DNA from: Ophiobolus disseminans
Lineage: Eukaryota; Ascomycota; Dothideomycetes; Pleosporales; Phaeosphaeriaceae
Reading direction: 5' to 3'
Length of the DNA: 64,000 nt
Assembly: GCA_010093685.1 (NCBI GenBank)
Contig: MU006240.1
Location: 337,009-401,008 of the forward strand
The stretch's first letter is position 1. Each line of letters starts with the position of its first letter. The position numbers and the translations under genes were made by a program. The notes under the pieces were generated by a model. The model saw only the letters and a list, made by a program, of their open reading frames with translations, had not been told where the DNA came from and did no database searches. Positions 11,789 to 22,058 of the stretch are shown one piece after another.

Positions 11789-13048
11789 TCAACGCAACTG
11801 AACCTCGACCGTGAACTCGCAGAGCGCTGACAGCAACGTGAAGAGAATAGCCTCTAAAACGCGAACGAGCTCGTTGCACCAAGCAGGATTCTAGTATATA
11901 AGTCCAAAGTCAGAGGAAACGTCATCGTCATTGCAACTTCACTTCTTCATCACTAACGTCCAGAGCTTGTCGAAGTGTAGATTTGTGGTATCTTTGAGTT
12001 GCACTCCGGTATCGAGAAGAGAAGAGAGTAGAACAGAGCCGGCATGTCTAGTTGACGGGTTGGAAGACCAGACGAGGGTTGACATGCTACTAAAGGGGAT
12101 GAAATCCTTCTTGTCGTATTTTAGAGTCTTGACCTCTAAAAGTTATGACTAAACACGCTTCACAAGCGTATAGCTAGAGAAGATGCCCTCTCCCAAAATA
12201 TACTTGCTAGCATCGACGAGCTAAACGCGCAGCTTCAACATTTACTCAGCAGTCTTCGTGATAAACTTAGCGATTATCTTTATCTTCCAGTAAGAGTAGG
12301 CCTCCTTGTTACTTAACAGTACGTGCTGAGTGAACTTCTCTTCTACTACAGCGTAGTCGCACCCGACCTTAGGCACACTCTAACTCTTCTTCTTCCGCTT
12401 CTTGAAGTATACGTCATCGCGAGCAAGAAGAATTACACATTCCTAGCGAATGATATAGGATTTAAGCACTGACGTATCAAAACCCTCACAGGACAACCCT
12501 TGATTATACGTGGGAAACCCAACACCACCGTTATCACGAGAACTCTTCCTAAATCTATTGTCTTTGGAATCATGGGCAGGATAGCCAGCGTGCGAGACAA
12601 AGAAGCGAGGATGGCTCGTATTGCTGCGACGAGACTGGAATAATGCAACATGATAGAAACGATCGAAGAAGGCTTTGGGCATGGCGTTCACATCTGTAAT
12701 GTACGGAGCGGTCGGCACGGAATATTAGCCACCATAATTATCATACGCGCTTGGAGTCGTGATTATCGCAGTATTCACAGCACAGATTGTACTCGTTCAT
12801 TGCCTTGACATGGTCGCAGTCCATGGAGGACTGCGCACTATCGTTCTGCGGAGCTTTCTCTTGAGGTGACGGAATTCAGAAAAGGCATGTGAGGATATAT
12901 AGGCGGAGTTATCGAGTTAAGGTGGTATGGTGCCCGTCTCTTTCTGTCGACCTTTCTTGAAGCTTATACTAGGAGGCGAGTACCCGGCGCGGGGGACATT
13001 GTACGAAGGGTTGCGGGGATCGTCTGCGGCGAGCGGGCAAGGAGGCAT
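11789..13048 (-). pseudogene. possible heavily degraded coding relic
   Basis: From an ATG at 13048 one minus-strand frame can be followed to 11791 without a frameshift, although about a dozen stops interrupt it. Long stretches look protein-like: 91 codons at 12718..12446 starting MPTAPYITDVNAM, and a Lys/Leu-rich part containing FSSYTLVKRV, LLEVKTLKYDKKDF and TGVQLKDTTNLHFDKL. All stops are TAA, TAG or TGA that one C-to-T change could make from CAA, CAG or CGA. About twenty stops would be expected by chance in 420 codons, so the stop count alone is weak evidence; the clustering of open segments is the main support. A second frame near 12730-12815 encodes a CCEYC cysteine cluster, so a shift is possible. 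Not identified. Confidence 0.3.
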
Positions 13049-13412
13049 GGTGAAGTCAAGATTAAGGCTTTGGAAAGATTGGGTGCGTTGAAGAATAAGA
13101 CCAGAGGTCTGATGTGAAATATTAGCAACTGATGTTAATAATATTGTAGTGTTGTAAGCAGCGAAAGCCTTGAGGGGAGGATGTCGCAGTACTGCGCAAA
13201 AGTGAAGGCCTTGAGTAGTAGAGAGTATCGCAGCACTGCGCAACAGCGAGCGCTTCAGTTGGAGATGTCGAATGGTATGAGTTGAGGTTGTTGAGGGGTG
13301 ACGGGTAGTGTCAAGAGGTATAGGTAAGAGTCGAGCGTTTGTTAGTCAGAAAACTGTGACGTAGGAGTATAGACACAAAAGATCGAGGCTTGCATTAGGG
13401 CATCATGGACCC

Positions 13413-14788
13413 CTAGTAACAACTCATATGCTCTACCCAGTCCTCGTCCTTCCAAAACAGCAAGCCATGAGGTCCATATGTCGACACAAATCTCGGAAGA
13501 TCTCTTTTCACTGCATCTGCATCATCCCCCATATCTTCTCGCGCGAATCTCCAAGCTGGTAGGTGGTGGCGAATGCTCATATATGCGCGAACTGTTGACC
13601 TTCCGCATGAGTTGCAATTGACCACCAATGTCCATGTCCAGGCGGCCCCTTCGTTCAAGCTCCACAAGTCTTCAAGACTTTCATGAAGACCGTACAGCTT
13701 TTGCTTCATCGAACGAAAGAGGGGTATCGAAACAATACCTGAACTTCGACAAAAGGAATTTGTCGTCCACGAGAAAACTGTAGTCGTTCCCCCATAATTC
13801 CTCGGGACATCTCCTTGCAGAGGGATGTTGTAACAAAGTCCCAGAAGTTCGTCTAGCATGATAGTCTTCTAGTCGAGAACGCGAAGAAAGAAGCGATCGT
13901 CCTCGTGTGCTTCTCTGAATGTGAGAAGCGCATTGTTGAAGTCGCTTCCGTCCACAGTGAAGACCTCTCCCACATACTTCTTTAGCACGCTCATGAGCGG
14001 AGGAGCTTTCGAGAAAAGCTTCGCGGTCACCCTCTCTTGTAGACGTGCACACCCTTGATAATGACTTAGAGCGTGCTTCTTCGTGAAGAATACTTCGCTG
14101 CAATCCACGCAGCAGCTTAGAAATTCGTAGTTCTTGGAGATATCGCCGTGTGCAGCTGTATGCGTGGTAAGATCATTTGGCCCGTTGTCCACAAAGAGCT
14201 TTTCTCGACACATGCTGCACGTGTACTTCTCCTGTACAGTGTCTAACCGATCTTGATGTGCTAGCGTGACAAAAGGGTCAGAGATGCACGATTCGCTTGC
14301 GATTCGTAAAGCTACGTGAGTGTGAAGATAGGGTAGCGTTCGCTTTGTATGTTTTTACATGAGTCTGTCACTAACTCATTGGCTCCCAGCGTCGCGAATA
14401 GGTCGCCTGTTCCTAAGCCCCCAAGGCTTGTGTTCGCTTATAGTTGTACTCCGTTGATGAATTCAATGAACGAATGTGCTGTATATCCTCGGAGTATTAT
14501 CGACCGCAACATTGTGACTGGATGACTATTTGATGCTGAGATGGTAGAGGAGGTCGGGACACCATGTACCAACTAATTTGAGAACTCCTTGTCTCGAAAC
14601 GAGGAAATTGAGGTGTTTCGACAAAGTCCTGATCGAGCTGCTGGTGCCGAATCTCTCGGTTGCATGGTCATTGAGGCTAGACAGGCTACACTTTCGCCAA
14701 AGGACGTTAGGGTATGCAGGCACCGGCATTTCGTTTGTAGAAGATGTAGACAGACTGGATGTGTTGTTTGTAATGAAATAGGTTCCAA
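13413..14788 (-). pseudogene. decayed C2H2-like zinc-finger family gene
   Basis: The frame from the ATG at 14788 continues to 14359, crosses a 47-nt intron (14312..14358, GTAAAA...CGTAG, phase 1) and runs on to 13413. Three nonsense codons interrupt it: TAG 14575..14573, TAA 14440..14438 and TAG 13871..13869. Without them the product would be about 440 residues. After the helical FIEFINGVQ block come two cysteine/histidine modules: C-x2-C-x15-H-x3-H in the CSMCREK segment, and a C-x2-C plus HALSHYQGC module. The last third has a YGGTTTVFSW motif, a CNSCG pair and REDMGDDADAVKRDLPRF. This layout matches my memory of an expanded uncharacterised Pleosporales family. The start is uncertain. Three stops in 458 codons, against about twenty expected by chance, supports recent decay of a real gene. 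Confidence 0.6.
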
Positions 14789-16470
14789 GGTTTACGTATA
14801 AGGAGCAGACCTGGCTGCTTAGGGAGGGAGTTAAGACGCGGAGAGTATTTTTAAACGGTATTGTCGAGACTAAGAGAAAATTAGTTCAGTACCTTTGAAT
14901 ATGGCGAGCGGATCGATATGAACGAAAAAGCAGCAAGGTATCGGACACAAATCCAATGATTTGTACTTCAGGTGAAAGCGATAAATGAGCCGCAATCAAG
15001 TGATGTAGACAGCGCTCGCACGCGCTGAGAAACGCAAAAAAAGATGTACGGCTGGTGTGTCTTCAAAGTGTGGTTGTGGTGACCTCATACACAGTAACGT
15101 ATGTAAAGGCGTAGCTTTACTCTCGAGATGAGAATTACCGGTACTTACCGACGCAAAAAGTGTATATGTTTTCTTTGCTTGACGTCATGGTTATCGTGTA
15201 AAATGCATAACTTGCTTCACCCATGAGAGTAATCGTCCCTTCCTAAGTAGCATGCCCCTCCTTTAGCATATGACAATACGCACTATGGTGCTTGGTGCCG
15301 TGGAACCGGTTTGTTGAATGGACTTTTGTTTCAATAATGGGATCTCGACACTTGAGCAGACAAAGTGAGGATGTGCAGATACATTGGGACGCCCGAACAT
15401 GGAGGCTCAATGCGGCATGTGAAATACCGCCTTGCACTCAACGCGCAATGCGGCTGCTTGCGTAACCTGGAGAGCCGCGTGGGGCAGATGGCTCTCGCCT
15501 GGTCCAGACTGTCCTGTCAGCCTTGGCCAGATAGATTGCGCAAGTGAGCAGCGCGCATTGATGACTTCCCCGCGTTGTCCGAAACACCAGTGACCGGTGG
15601 CTGGATTTGCATGAACTCGAAGTGTTGAGCTGGTGAGATGGAAACCACTCACGGCGTGCCTATCAAGTGCCGGCTTTCGAGTGGAGGTGTGGAGAAGTGG
15701 AGCGGGAACCGTGACAACCGGTCCTCCTAGCGGAGGTAGCGTACCAAGAGCTTTGGACCCCAGCGTCCGATCATGTACCATCAGCTGCGATACGCGGGGC
15801 TTTGGTTGAGACGAGTTAGAGTCTTGCGCAGGGTTGAGGCTGGGGTGCAAAAGTGGGTGAGATGGTCAGCTCGTCTCAGCGGTGCAGGCTGCGGTTGTAG
15901 GTGATACGGGTAGAGTGCCGCATGTAGCGGGCGGTACTGGCTTGCGCATCGCGAGCTGCTGTGCCACTCGTTGCGTGGCCATGTAGCACCTTTGCAGTCG
16001 AGGGCCAGACGGGCGACTCGAAGCGGAGAAGTAAAACTGAAAGTGGGTTTGGCGGTGGAAGAGCCGGCAGAGGCAGCCGCAAGCCTGTAGGTACTTGCAG
16101 GCGGCTCGTGTTGTTGACCTCGCTATACTGCTGCGGAGTCGCCGTCTATTTGGAACGATAAGCCGCTCCGGTAGGCTAGCACCGCAGTCTGCTGCGCATA
16201 TAAGCAACCTCGCCGCCCACATCCTTTGCTGAGTGTTGGAGTGCGAGGCCCACGACACTGCCGTATAATCCATTACGCCGTGACAGTCACCTGTTGGCTG
16301 CTTAGCGAATCCTGGTCCATCCTGAGTCGTAGACTTCCGGCCTTCCGCGGACCCTGCATCTCGGTGAAGTCATGTTGGCTTGGTGATTGTGCAACATCGC
16401 CCGTCTTTGATGTTGACATGCCGGGCCGGTAGCCACGTCTAAGAGACCGTCGCCATCATCGCGATCCGCC
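14789..16470. other. intergenic
   Basis: No supported gene. Overlapping Pro/Ser- and Arg-rich frames on both strands (15407..15850 minus, 15866..16273 minus) look like base-composition artefacts. The right end includes the promoter of the gene at 16471. Confidence 0.5.
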
Positions 16471-17742
16471 ATGGCCAGGGACCGGACGTCGCATGCGCCT
16501 GCGAGCCATGCGCGTCTCCATAAGAGAGGAAACTCCGCCACGAGCATGACAAGCCCGCTCAGCCCTGGCCGCAACTCGGGCACATATACATTTACCCGTT
16601 CAGAGACGCCCAAAGTCATCGAGGAGGCCTGGACAGAACCGCAACGACCCATGCCGGCCGCTACTTCCTCACACATCAAGATCAAGCCGTACCTGCGGAA
16701 GTTGTCGTCCAAAGACAACAATGGCCTCGACCTGTCGCGGCCCGCGGCGGAGAACGAGGGACTGGCGGGCTTGGGCATTGCAGAGTACGGCGGCGGCTAT
16801 CCGCGATCCATCTCCGACGTCACCTTCACGCCGGTGAATGGGCGCGACCGCCATCGTCACGCGCGTTCGACGTCAAACACGTCGCAGTTCTCGACATCAT
16901 CCGGCGGCCTGCAGCGCCCGACACCGCTCCCGCCCATCCGCCAGACCCCGCAGTCCTATGTTTCCGCCATCTCGAACCCGACTTCACCGTCAGAACTGGG
17001 CAGCGAGCACGTGGGCGATGATATCATGACCGACGACGAGTTCCGCCAGCGCCAGAACGCGTATGATCCCTCGCGCAGATCGGGTTCACTTTCATCCGTA
17101 CCAGGAACTTCCCTACGCATTCACACCAACAACTCAACCACGCGACTCGCGGGCAGCTACTCGCAGTCGTCCGTCTCCCTGAGCTCGCCAGTCGCTCCAT
17201 CACGGTCAAGAGGCGACACGCTCAAATCTATAGACACGGCTACCTCACCCAGCTCGCGCACCTCGTTCGACCATGCGACCCGATTCATCCGCGGTGGACG
17301 GGACTCGCCCGTCGACGCAGCCTCCAGAGCTGCATCAATTCGAGCCGCCCGCGAGAAGTTCGACGCAGACCAGCGGGCCAAGGAGGCCAGGTACGAGAAA
17401 GAGGCAAGCAAGCAGGCGGAGCGCGAGTACCGGAAGCTACAGAAGCGGGAAGAGCTGCAGACACGCAAATCCGAGGTCCACGAGAGGACCGACCACAACC
17501 GCTCGCGCAGCGCTTCCGACACCTTCAACGAGAAGACGCCACGACCCTCGGTCGGCGGACGGCAGTACTCGGACCACCGCGAGGCCCACTCCAACTCGCT
17601 GCCCAAGTACGTTACAGCGGTGGATGTGGAGAAACAGAGCGGTGCATCGCCCCAGGTTACGAGGAGCCGCGCGGCCAAGGGAAGGTGGCTGAGGTTCGTC
17701 ACCTGGTTCAAGACGAGGCTGCTGCGCATGTCGCGGCGCTGA
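16471..17742 (+). CDS. disordered basic/serine-rich fungal protein
   Basis: Single-exon frame of 423 codons with the ATG at 16471. Most of the chain is Ser/Thr/Pro/Arg-rich and probably unstructured. Residues roughly 275-335 form a charged helical segment, likely a coiled coil (AREKFDADQRAKEARYEKEA). The C-terminus has an amphipathic, aromatic and basic patch (GRWLRFVTWFKTRLLRM) that could bind a membrane. No catalytic domain is visible. The codon bias is clean, GC-rich and consistent over the whole frame, and the antisense frames lack it, so I take the gene as real. Function unknown; the arrangement would suit a membrane- or cortex-associated scaffold, which is only a guess. Confidence 0.75.
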   Translation: MARDRTSHAPASHARLHKRGNSATSMTSPLSPGRNSGTYTFTRSETPKVIEEAWTEPQRPMPAATSSHIKIKPYLRKLSSKDNNGLDLSRPAAENEGLAGLGIAEYGGGYPRSISDVTFTPVNGRDRHRHARSTSNTSQFSTSSGGLQRPTPLPPIRQTPQSYVSAISNPTSPSELGSEHVGDDIMTDDEFRQRQNAYDPSRRSGSLSSVPGTSLRIHTNNSTTRLAGSYSQSSVSLSSPVAPSRSRGDTLKSIDTATSPSSRTSFDHATRFIRGGRDSPVDAASRAASIRAAREKFDADQRAKEARYEKEASKQAEREYRKLQKREELQTRKSEVHERTDHNRSRSASDTFNEKTPRPSVGGRQYSDHREAHSNSLPKYVTAVDVEKQSGASPQVTRSRAAKGRWLRFVTWFKTRLLRMSRR

Positions 17743-18579
17743 AGACTTGCACTGCCACGCTCACTGCATTCAACTACATGCCGACCCCGTCCTTCGACGA
17801 CGTTGGACAGTCAGCCTGCCTTTGTCTCGGCTGTCAAGCTACCCGATCTACCCCCACCCCACCTTCACATGTCATTCCTGGATTTCCGCACGGCGTACGG
17901 TTTACGATGATGCATTCATGACTTTATGCTTATATCCCTCGCTGCATCACTCAATGGGCATATCTCTGGGTTTTATCACTAGGCGCACTGGGAAGACTTT
18001 GGTTTCAGCGATTCCCCCGTGCTTAGGATATACGTCTTCCATGGATACGAACAGGCGTTATATACACACACTCTGGCACCATGATTTGACCAGCACGGCA
18101 GCTGGTCTGGGCCCCGGCTTTGATTTTTGCAATAGCACATAGCTGCGGTGCTTTAGCTTAGGCCGCTTGAACTTGCGAATGCATTCTTACTTGATCGACT
18201 TCTACCATATCGTGCTCTTATGCGGCAATGGCGTGACCTTTGAACATGTTGCGGTGGCCCGAGGCATGCTGGTATCTTAGCAACCACTGAATGTGTTCAA
18301 GCACGCGTCGATTCGTGGACCCTGAAAGCCACTGTGTTACCAGATCCAGCGAAACGCGCATCGCATCGAACGACTCGGGCTATCTCGAGGACTCGCCAGG
18401 TGTGGGGTAAGCATTACTGTGCGTGACACGAGGTTGACCCGCACCGCTGGGTCGGATGTGTTCCGCGTCGGAACTGCACCGAGAATGTACCGTGACATAA
18501 ACTGAAGCTATACCGCCGTCACCCCACCAGACCACCACCATTGGTGTTACGACATGGTGTGCAGAGCCTCGTAATCGTA
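17743..18579. other. intergenic
   Basis: Contains the 3' end of the disordered-protein gene and the promoter of the D-lactate dehydrogenase gene. Small frames show no family feature. Confidence 0.55.
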
Positions 18580-20571
18580 ATGTCGCTACGAAGCCTGTCG
18601 AGAGCTTCAATTGCCGGGCGGATTGGCGCTAGGAGCTTGAGGGTGGAAAGCGCAAGAGGTGGAGTAACATGCAGAATTGTGCCACTGGGAAGATTGACAC
18701 AGAGAAGATGGGCAAGCAATGACAAGAAGCCCGCAGTGGGTGCAGAGGGCGACAAGCCCTTCTACCTCCAGCTCCAAGAGAGTATCTACGAGCGTGTACA
18801 GAAGGAGAAGGCGGAGCAGATTCGCATTCAGTCGTTGCAGCAAAGAACAGCGCGAGGGCAGTTCTTGTCAATGTTAACAGGTATAGCACACTCAACCATC
18901 ATCGACTGAACGACTCTAACCCATCAACAGTCGTCCTCGCCGCCGCAGCATTGGGCTACTATTTCGGCCAGATGATACCCCAAAAAGCCAACACAAGCTC
19001 GACCGCACCCCTCGAAGACGTCGTACCGCCCAAGCACAACATTTCGGAGGCGAATATGGAAGCGGCATGGATAGAGTTCCGCGACCTTGTTGGCAGGGAA
19101 AACTTGACCCTCGATCCAAACGACCTCAAGTCGCATGCTGGATCATCGTGGTCCTCGCATCCTGCAAAGCCCGGCGACGTCCCATTCTGCGTGGTCAAGC
19201 CAGGCAGCACACAAGATGTCAGCGCAATCATGAAGATCTGCTACGAGCGCAAGATTCCAGTCACACCATACAGCGGGGGAACAAGTCTAGAAGGGCACTT
19301 TGCAGCAACAAGAGGCGGTGTCTGCATCGATTTTAGCCGCATGGACAAGATCCTCAAACTACACAAGGACGATCTTGACGTTGTCGTCCAGCCCGCAGTC
19401 GGCTGGGAACTTCTCAACGAAGAACTCGCCAAATCGAACCTCTTCTTCCCACCTGACCCTGGCCCAGGCGCCATGATTGGTGGCATGGTCGGCACAGGAT
19501 GTTCAGGCACAAACGCCTACCGCTACGGCACAATGAAAGACTGGGTCATATCCCTCACTGTCGTCCTCGCAGACGGCACCGTCATTAAGACCCGCCAGCG
19601 ACCGCGCAAGTCCTCGGCAGGCTATGACCTTACGCGCATGTTCATCGGCAGCGAAGGCACCTTAGGTCTCGTCACAGAAGCCACCCTAAAAGTCACCGTA
19701 AAGCCGCAACACACCTCCGTCGCCGTCTGCGCCTTCCCCAGCATCCGCGCCGCAGCAGATTGCGTCTTCAGCGTCGTCGGCGCCGGCGTCCCCATCGCCG
19801 CTATCGAGATCCTAGACGACGTGCAAATGATGTGTATCAACGACGCCGGCCAAACATCCAAAACCTGGAAAAACGCACCCACCCTGTTTTTCAAATTCGC
19901 TGGCACACCTAACTCGGTCAAAGAGCAGATCAGCCAGGTGCAGGGCCTGGCCAAGCGCTCCGGCTCCGTGAGTTTTGAATTTGCGAAATCGGAGCAGGAG
20001 AAGGAGGATTTGTGGCAAGCGCGCAAAGAAGCGCTGTGGAGTGTGATGGCGAAGGGTGAGGGAGATGAAAATATGGCTGTTTGGACAACGGACGTCGCGG
20101 TCCCGATATCTAAACTCCCGCAAATCATCGAGGAAACAAAGGATAATATTAAGAAATCTGGCCTCTTGGCTAGCATTGTTGGGCATGTTGGAGATGGGAA
20201 TTTTCATGGTACGTTCCCTTTTTCGACCCTTCCTATCCCCCTACCCCTTTCCCATTCATCCCTTCTCTTCCTCACCTTCATCGTGCTAACGCAAAGCAGC
20301 AATCATCCTCTACAACCGCACCACCCAATACGACACGGCGCACACCCTCGTGCACGACATGGTCAAGCGCGCTATCGAACTCGAAGGCACGGCAACTGGT
20401 GAACACGGCGTCGGGCTGGTTAAGCGCGATTATTTGCCGCATGAACTTGGCGTGGCGACGGTGGATGCCATGAGGCAGCTTAAGAAGGCATTTGATCCGC
20501 TGTGTCTTTTGAATTGTGATAAAGTTGTTAGGGCGACGAGGGCGGGGGTGGGGGAGGTGGGGGAGTGGTAA
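18580..20571 (+). CDS. dld1: D-lactate dehydrogenase (cytochrome), mitochondrial
   Basis: Exons 18580..18880, 18931..20208 and 20300..20571 encode 616 residues. The first in-frame ATG gives an N-terminus rich in Arg and Ser without acidic residues (MSLRSLSRASIAGRIGARSL), typical of a mitochondrial presequence. A short hydrophobic segment (residues 101-117) could anchor it in the inner membrane. The FAD-binding (PCMH-type) domain starts near residue 180, with TPYSGGTSLEG and GGMVGTGCSGTNAYRYG. The C-terminal FAD-linked oxidase domain contains GHVGDGNFH and GTATGEHGVGLVKRDYL. The enzyme oxidises D-lactate to pyruvate and passes electrons to cytochrome c. Intron phases are both 1 and restore SMLTVVLAAA and GNFHAIILYN. 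The protein is complete, with no missing motifs. A close alternative is another FAD-linked 2-hydroxyacid dehydrogenase. Confidence 0.9.
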
Positions 20572-22058
20572 GGAGGGAAGGGATGGGATGGATGGGGGGA
20601 GAGGGGAGAGGGAAGGGGTATGTTGAATCGTATCGTTCACGTATCTATCTGGTGTCGCTTTCCCATCTGATGCAATGTGGTTCGATGTTTATGATATTGT
20701 GTCCAAATCTGCCGTCTTTCCTACCATCTTTGCTCTACACTCCACTCACCACACACTCCACAATAGTCACTACAACAACAACCCACCTTGCGCTCTGGTT
20801 ACGTGTCCTACGAGCTAGCATCGCTAGACTTTTTGCGTAGCGGGATAGTTTGAGTGTTGCTCTATATCTCGAGTGGTTTAGTAGTTGCAGGGTTGGCGCG
20901 GAGACAGTCAGGGTATTAGATGAGGAGGGAAATGAGGATAGTCAGGAAGGCAGAATGGAGAGTATGTTACGAGGAATAAAAAATCGGAATGGGAATGGGA
21001 ATGATAATTTGAATTGTTCCAGGTCATGTCGTGTACTTTAACTTGGATCTCCCGAGTTATCAGTTTTCTTTCTGGCGCCTTAGGGTTTGGTAGTTGTTAT
21101 TTCTGCGCTTTACACTTTCCTTGAAGCTAACAAGCTAGAACATCTCTCCGCTGACGAGATGAAATTGCTCTATAGAGATGTGTTGCGTGGATCAGATACC
21201 TGAGCTTGGAAGCGCGCTACTTTGAAACTTCGGGCTGAACATAGACGATGGCGTTTTGGAAGGCGTATTCTCTTGAACAAATTTTCACCTGTGCTTTGTT
21301 GGAGTGAAGTTGGTGCTGAGGTGCAGTTCTTATTCCTTCTAGAGCTTATGTGCGGTTGTCTGGAGTTTTGCGTCTTTGGTCTCTTGTTCTTTTGGGGTTG
21401 TTTTGCTTAAAGGTTGGATATAGTCGAGCGGCTTTCATGTTCTTGCTCCTTCTTGTCATGAGAGTTTATGCGGCTAAAACGTGCTTAACTTGCTTGTGCT
21501 AATACTGGAGGCGAGAGTGCTGAATGCGGTTGTGTAACACGGCATGCGACTGTCGTGCCAAGAAGGGTGAAGCCCTGCTAGGACTCGATGATGTGCATGT
21601 GTTACTGTGAAGTGTTTGAGCTTATACAGGCCCCTCCAAGAGCACACGCCGCGTTATTTTCTCGCTTAGAAGGGGCAGGTGCGAACTGTCTTGTTGTGGT
21701 CGTGGCAGCCCCCAAATATCGTTCACCGAATGTCTTGATGTTCCGGATATAACACAACCTTGGAACAATCAGCACCGCGCGTGGGGGCCGGCCTCAGCTA
21801 CCACGCACTTGCTGATCCGTCATCGGGGAGGTCCTCCATATGCCGAATGCCTCGGAAAGAAAGCAACGCACGTAAGCTCTAGGTAGTTACCAGAGGAAAT
21901 CAAATACAATCAAGACATCTGCAGCTTCCTCGCACCGTCCAATCCTCAAACAGAGCCGCCTTTACTTCCCAAACAGCCCAGGTACCTATTTTCATGGCGT
22001 GCGTGTGTAGTCTGTCGACTATACCGCGCTTTTTTGCACCTTCGCAACCTTGGAAGAC
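20572..22058. other. intergenic
   Basis: A purine-rich tract (about 20570-20620) follows the D-lactate dehydrogenase stop. The remainder has only short frames; nothing supported. Confidence 0.55.

Noticed and set aside
15407..15850. 147-codon minus-strand frame
   Set aside because: No recognisable motif; overlapping frames on both strands are equally open, which suggests base composition.
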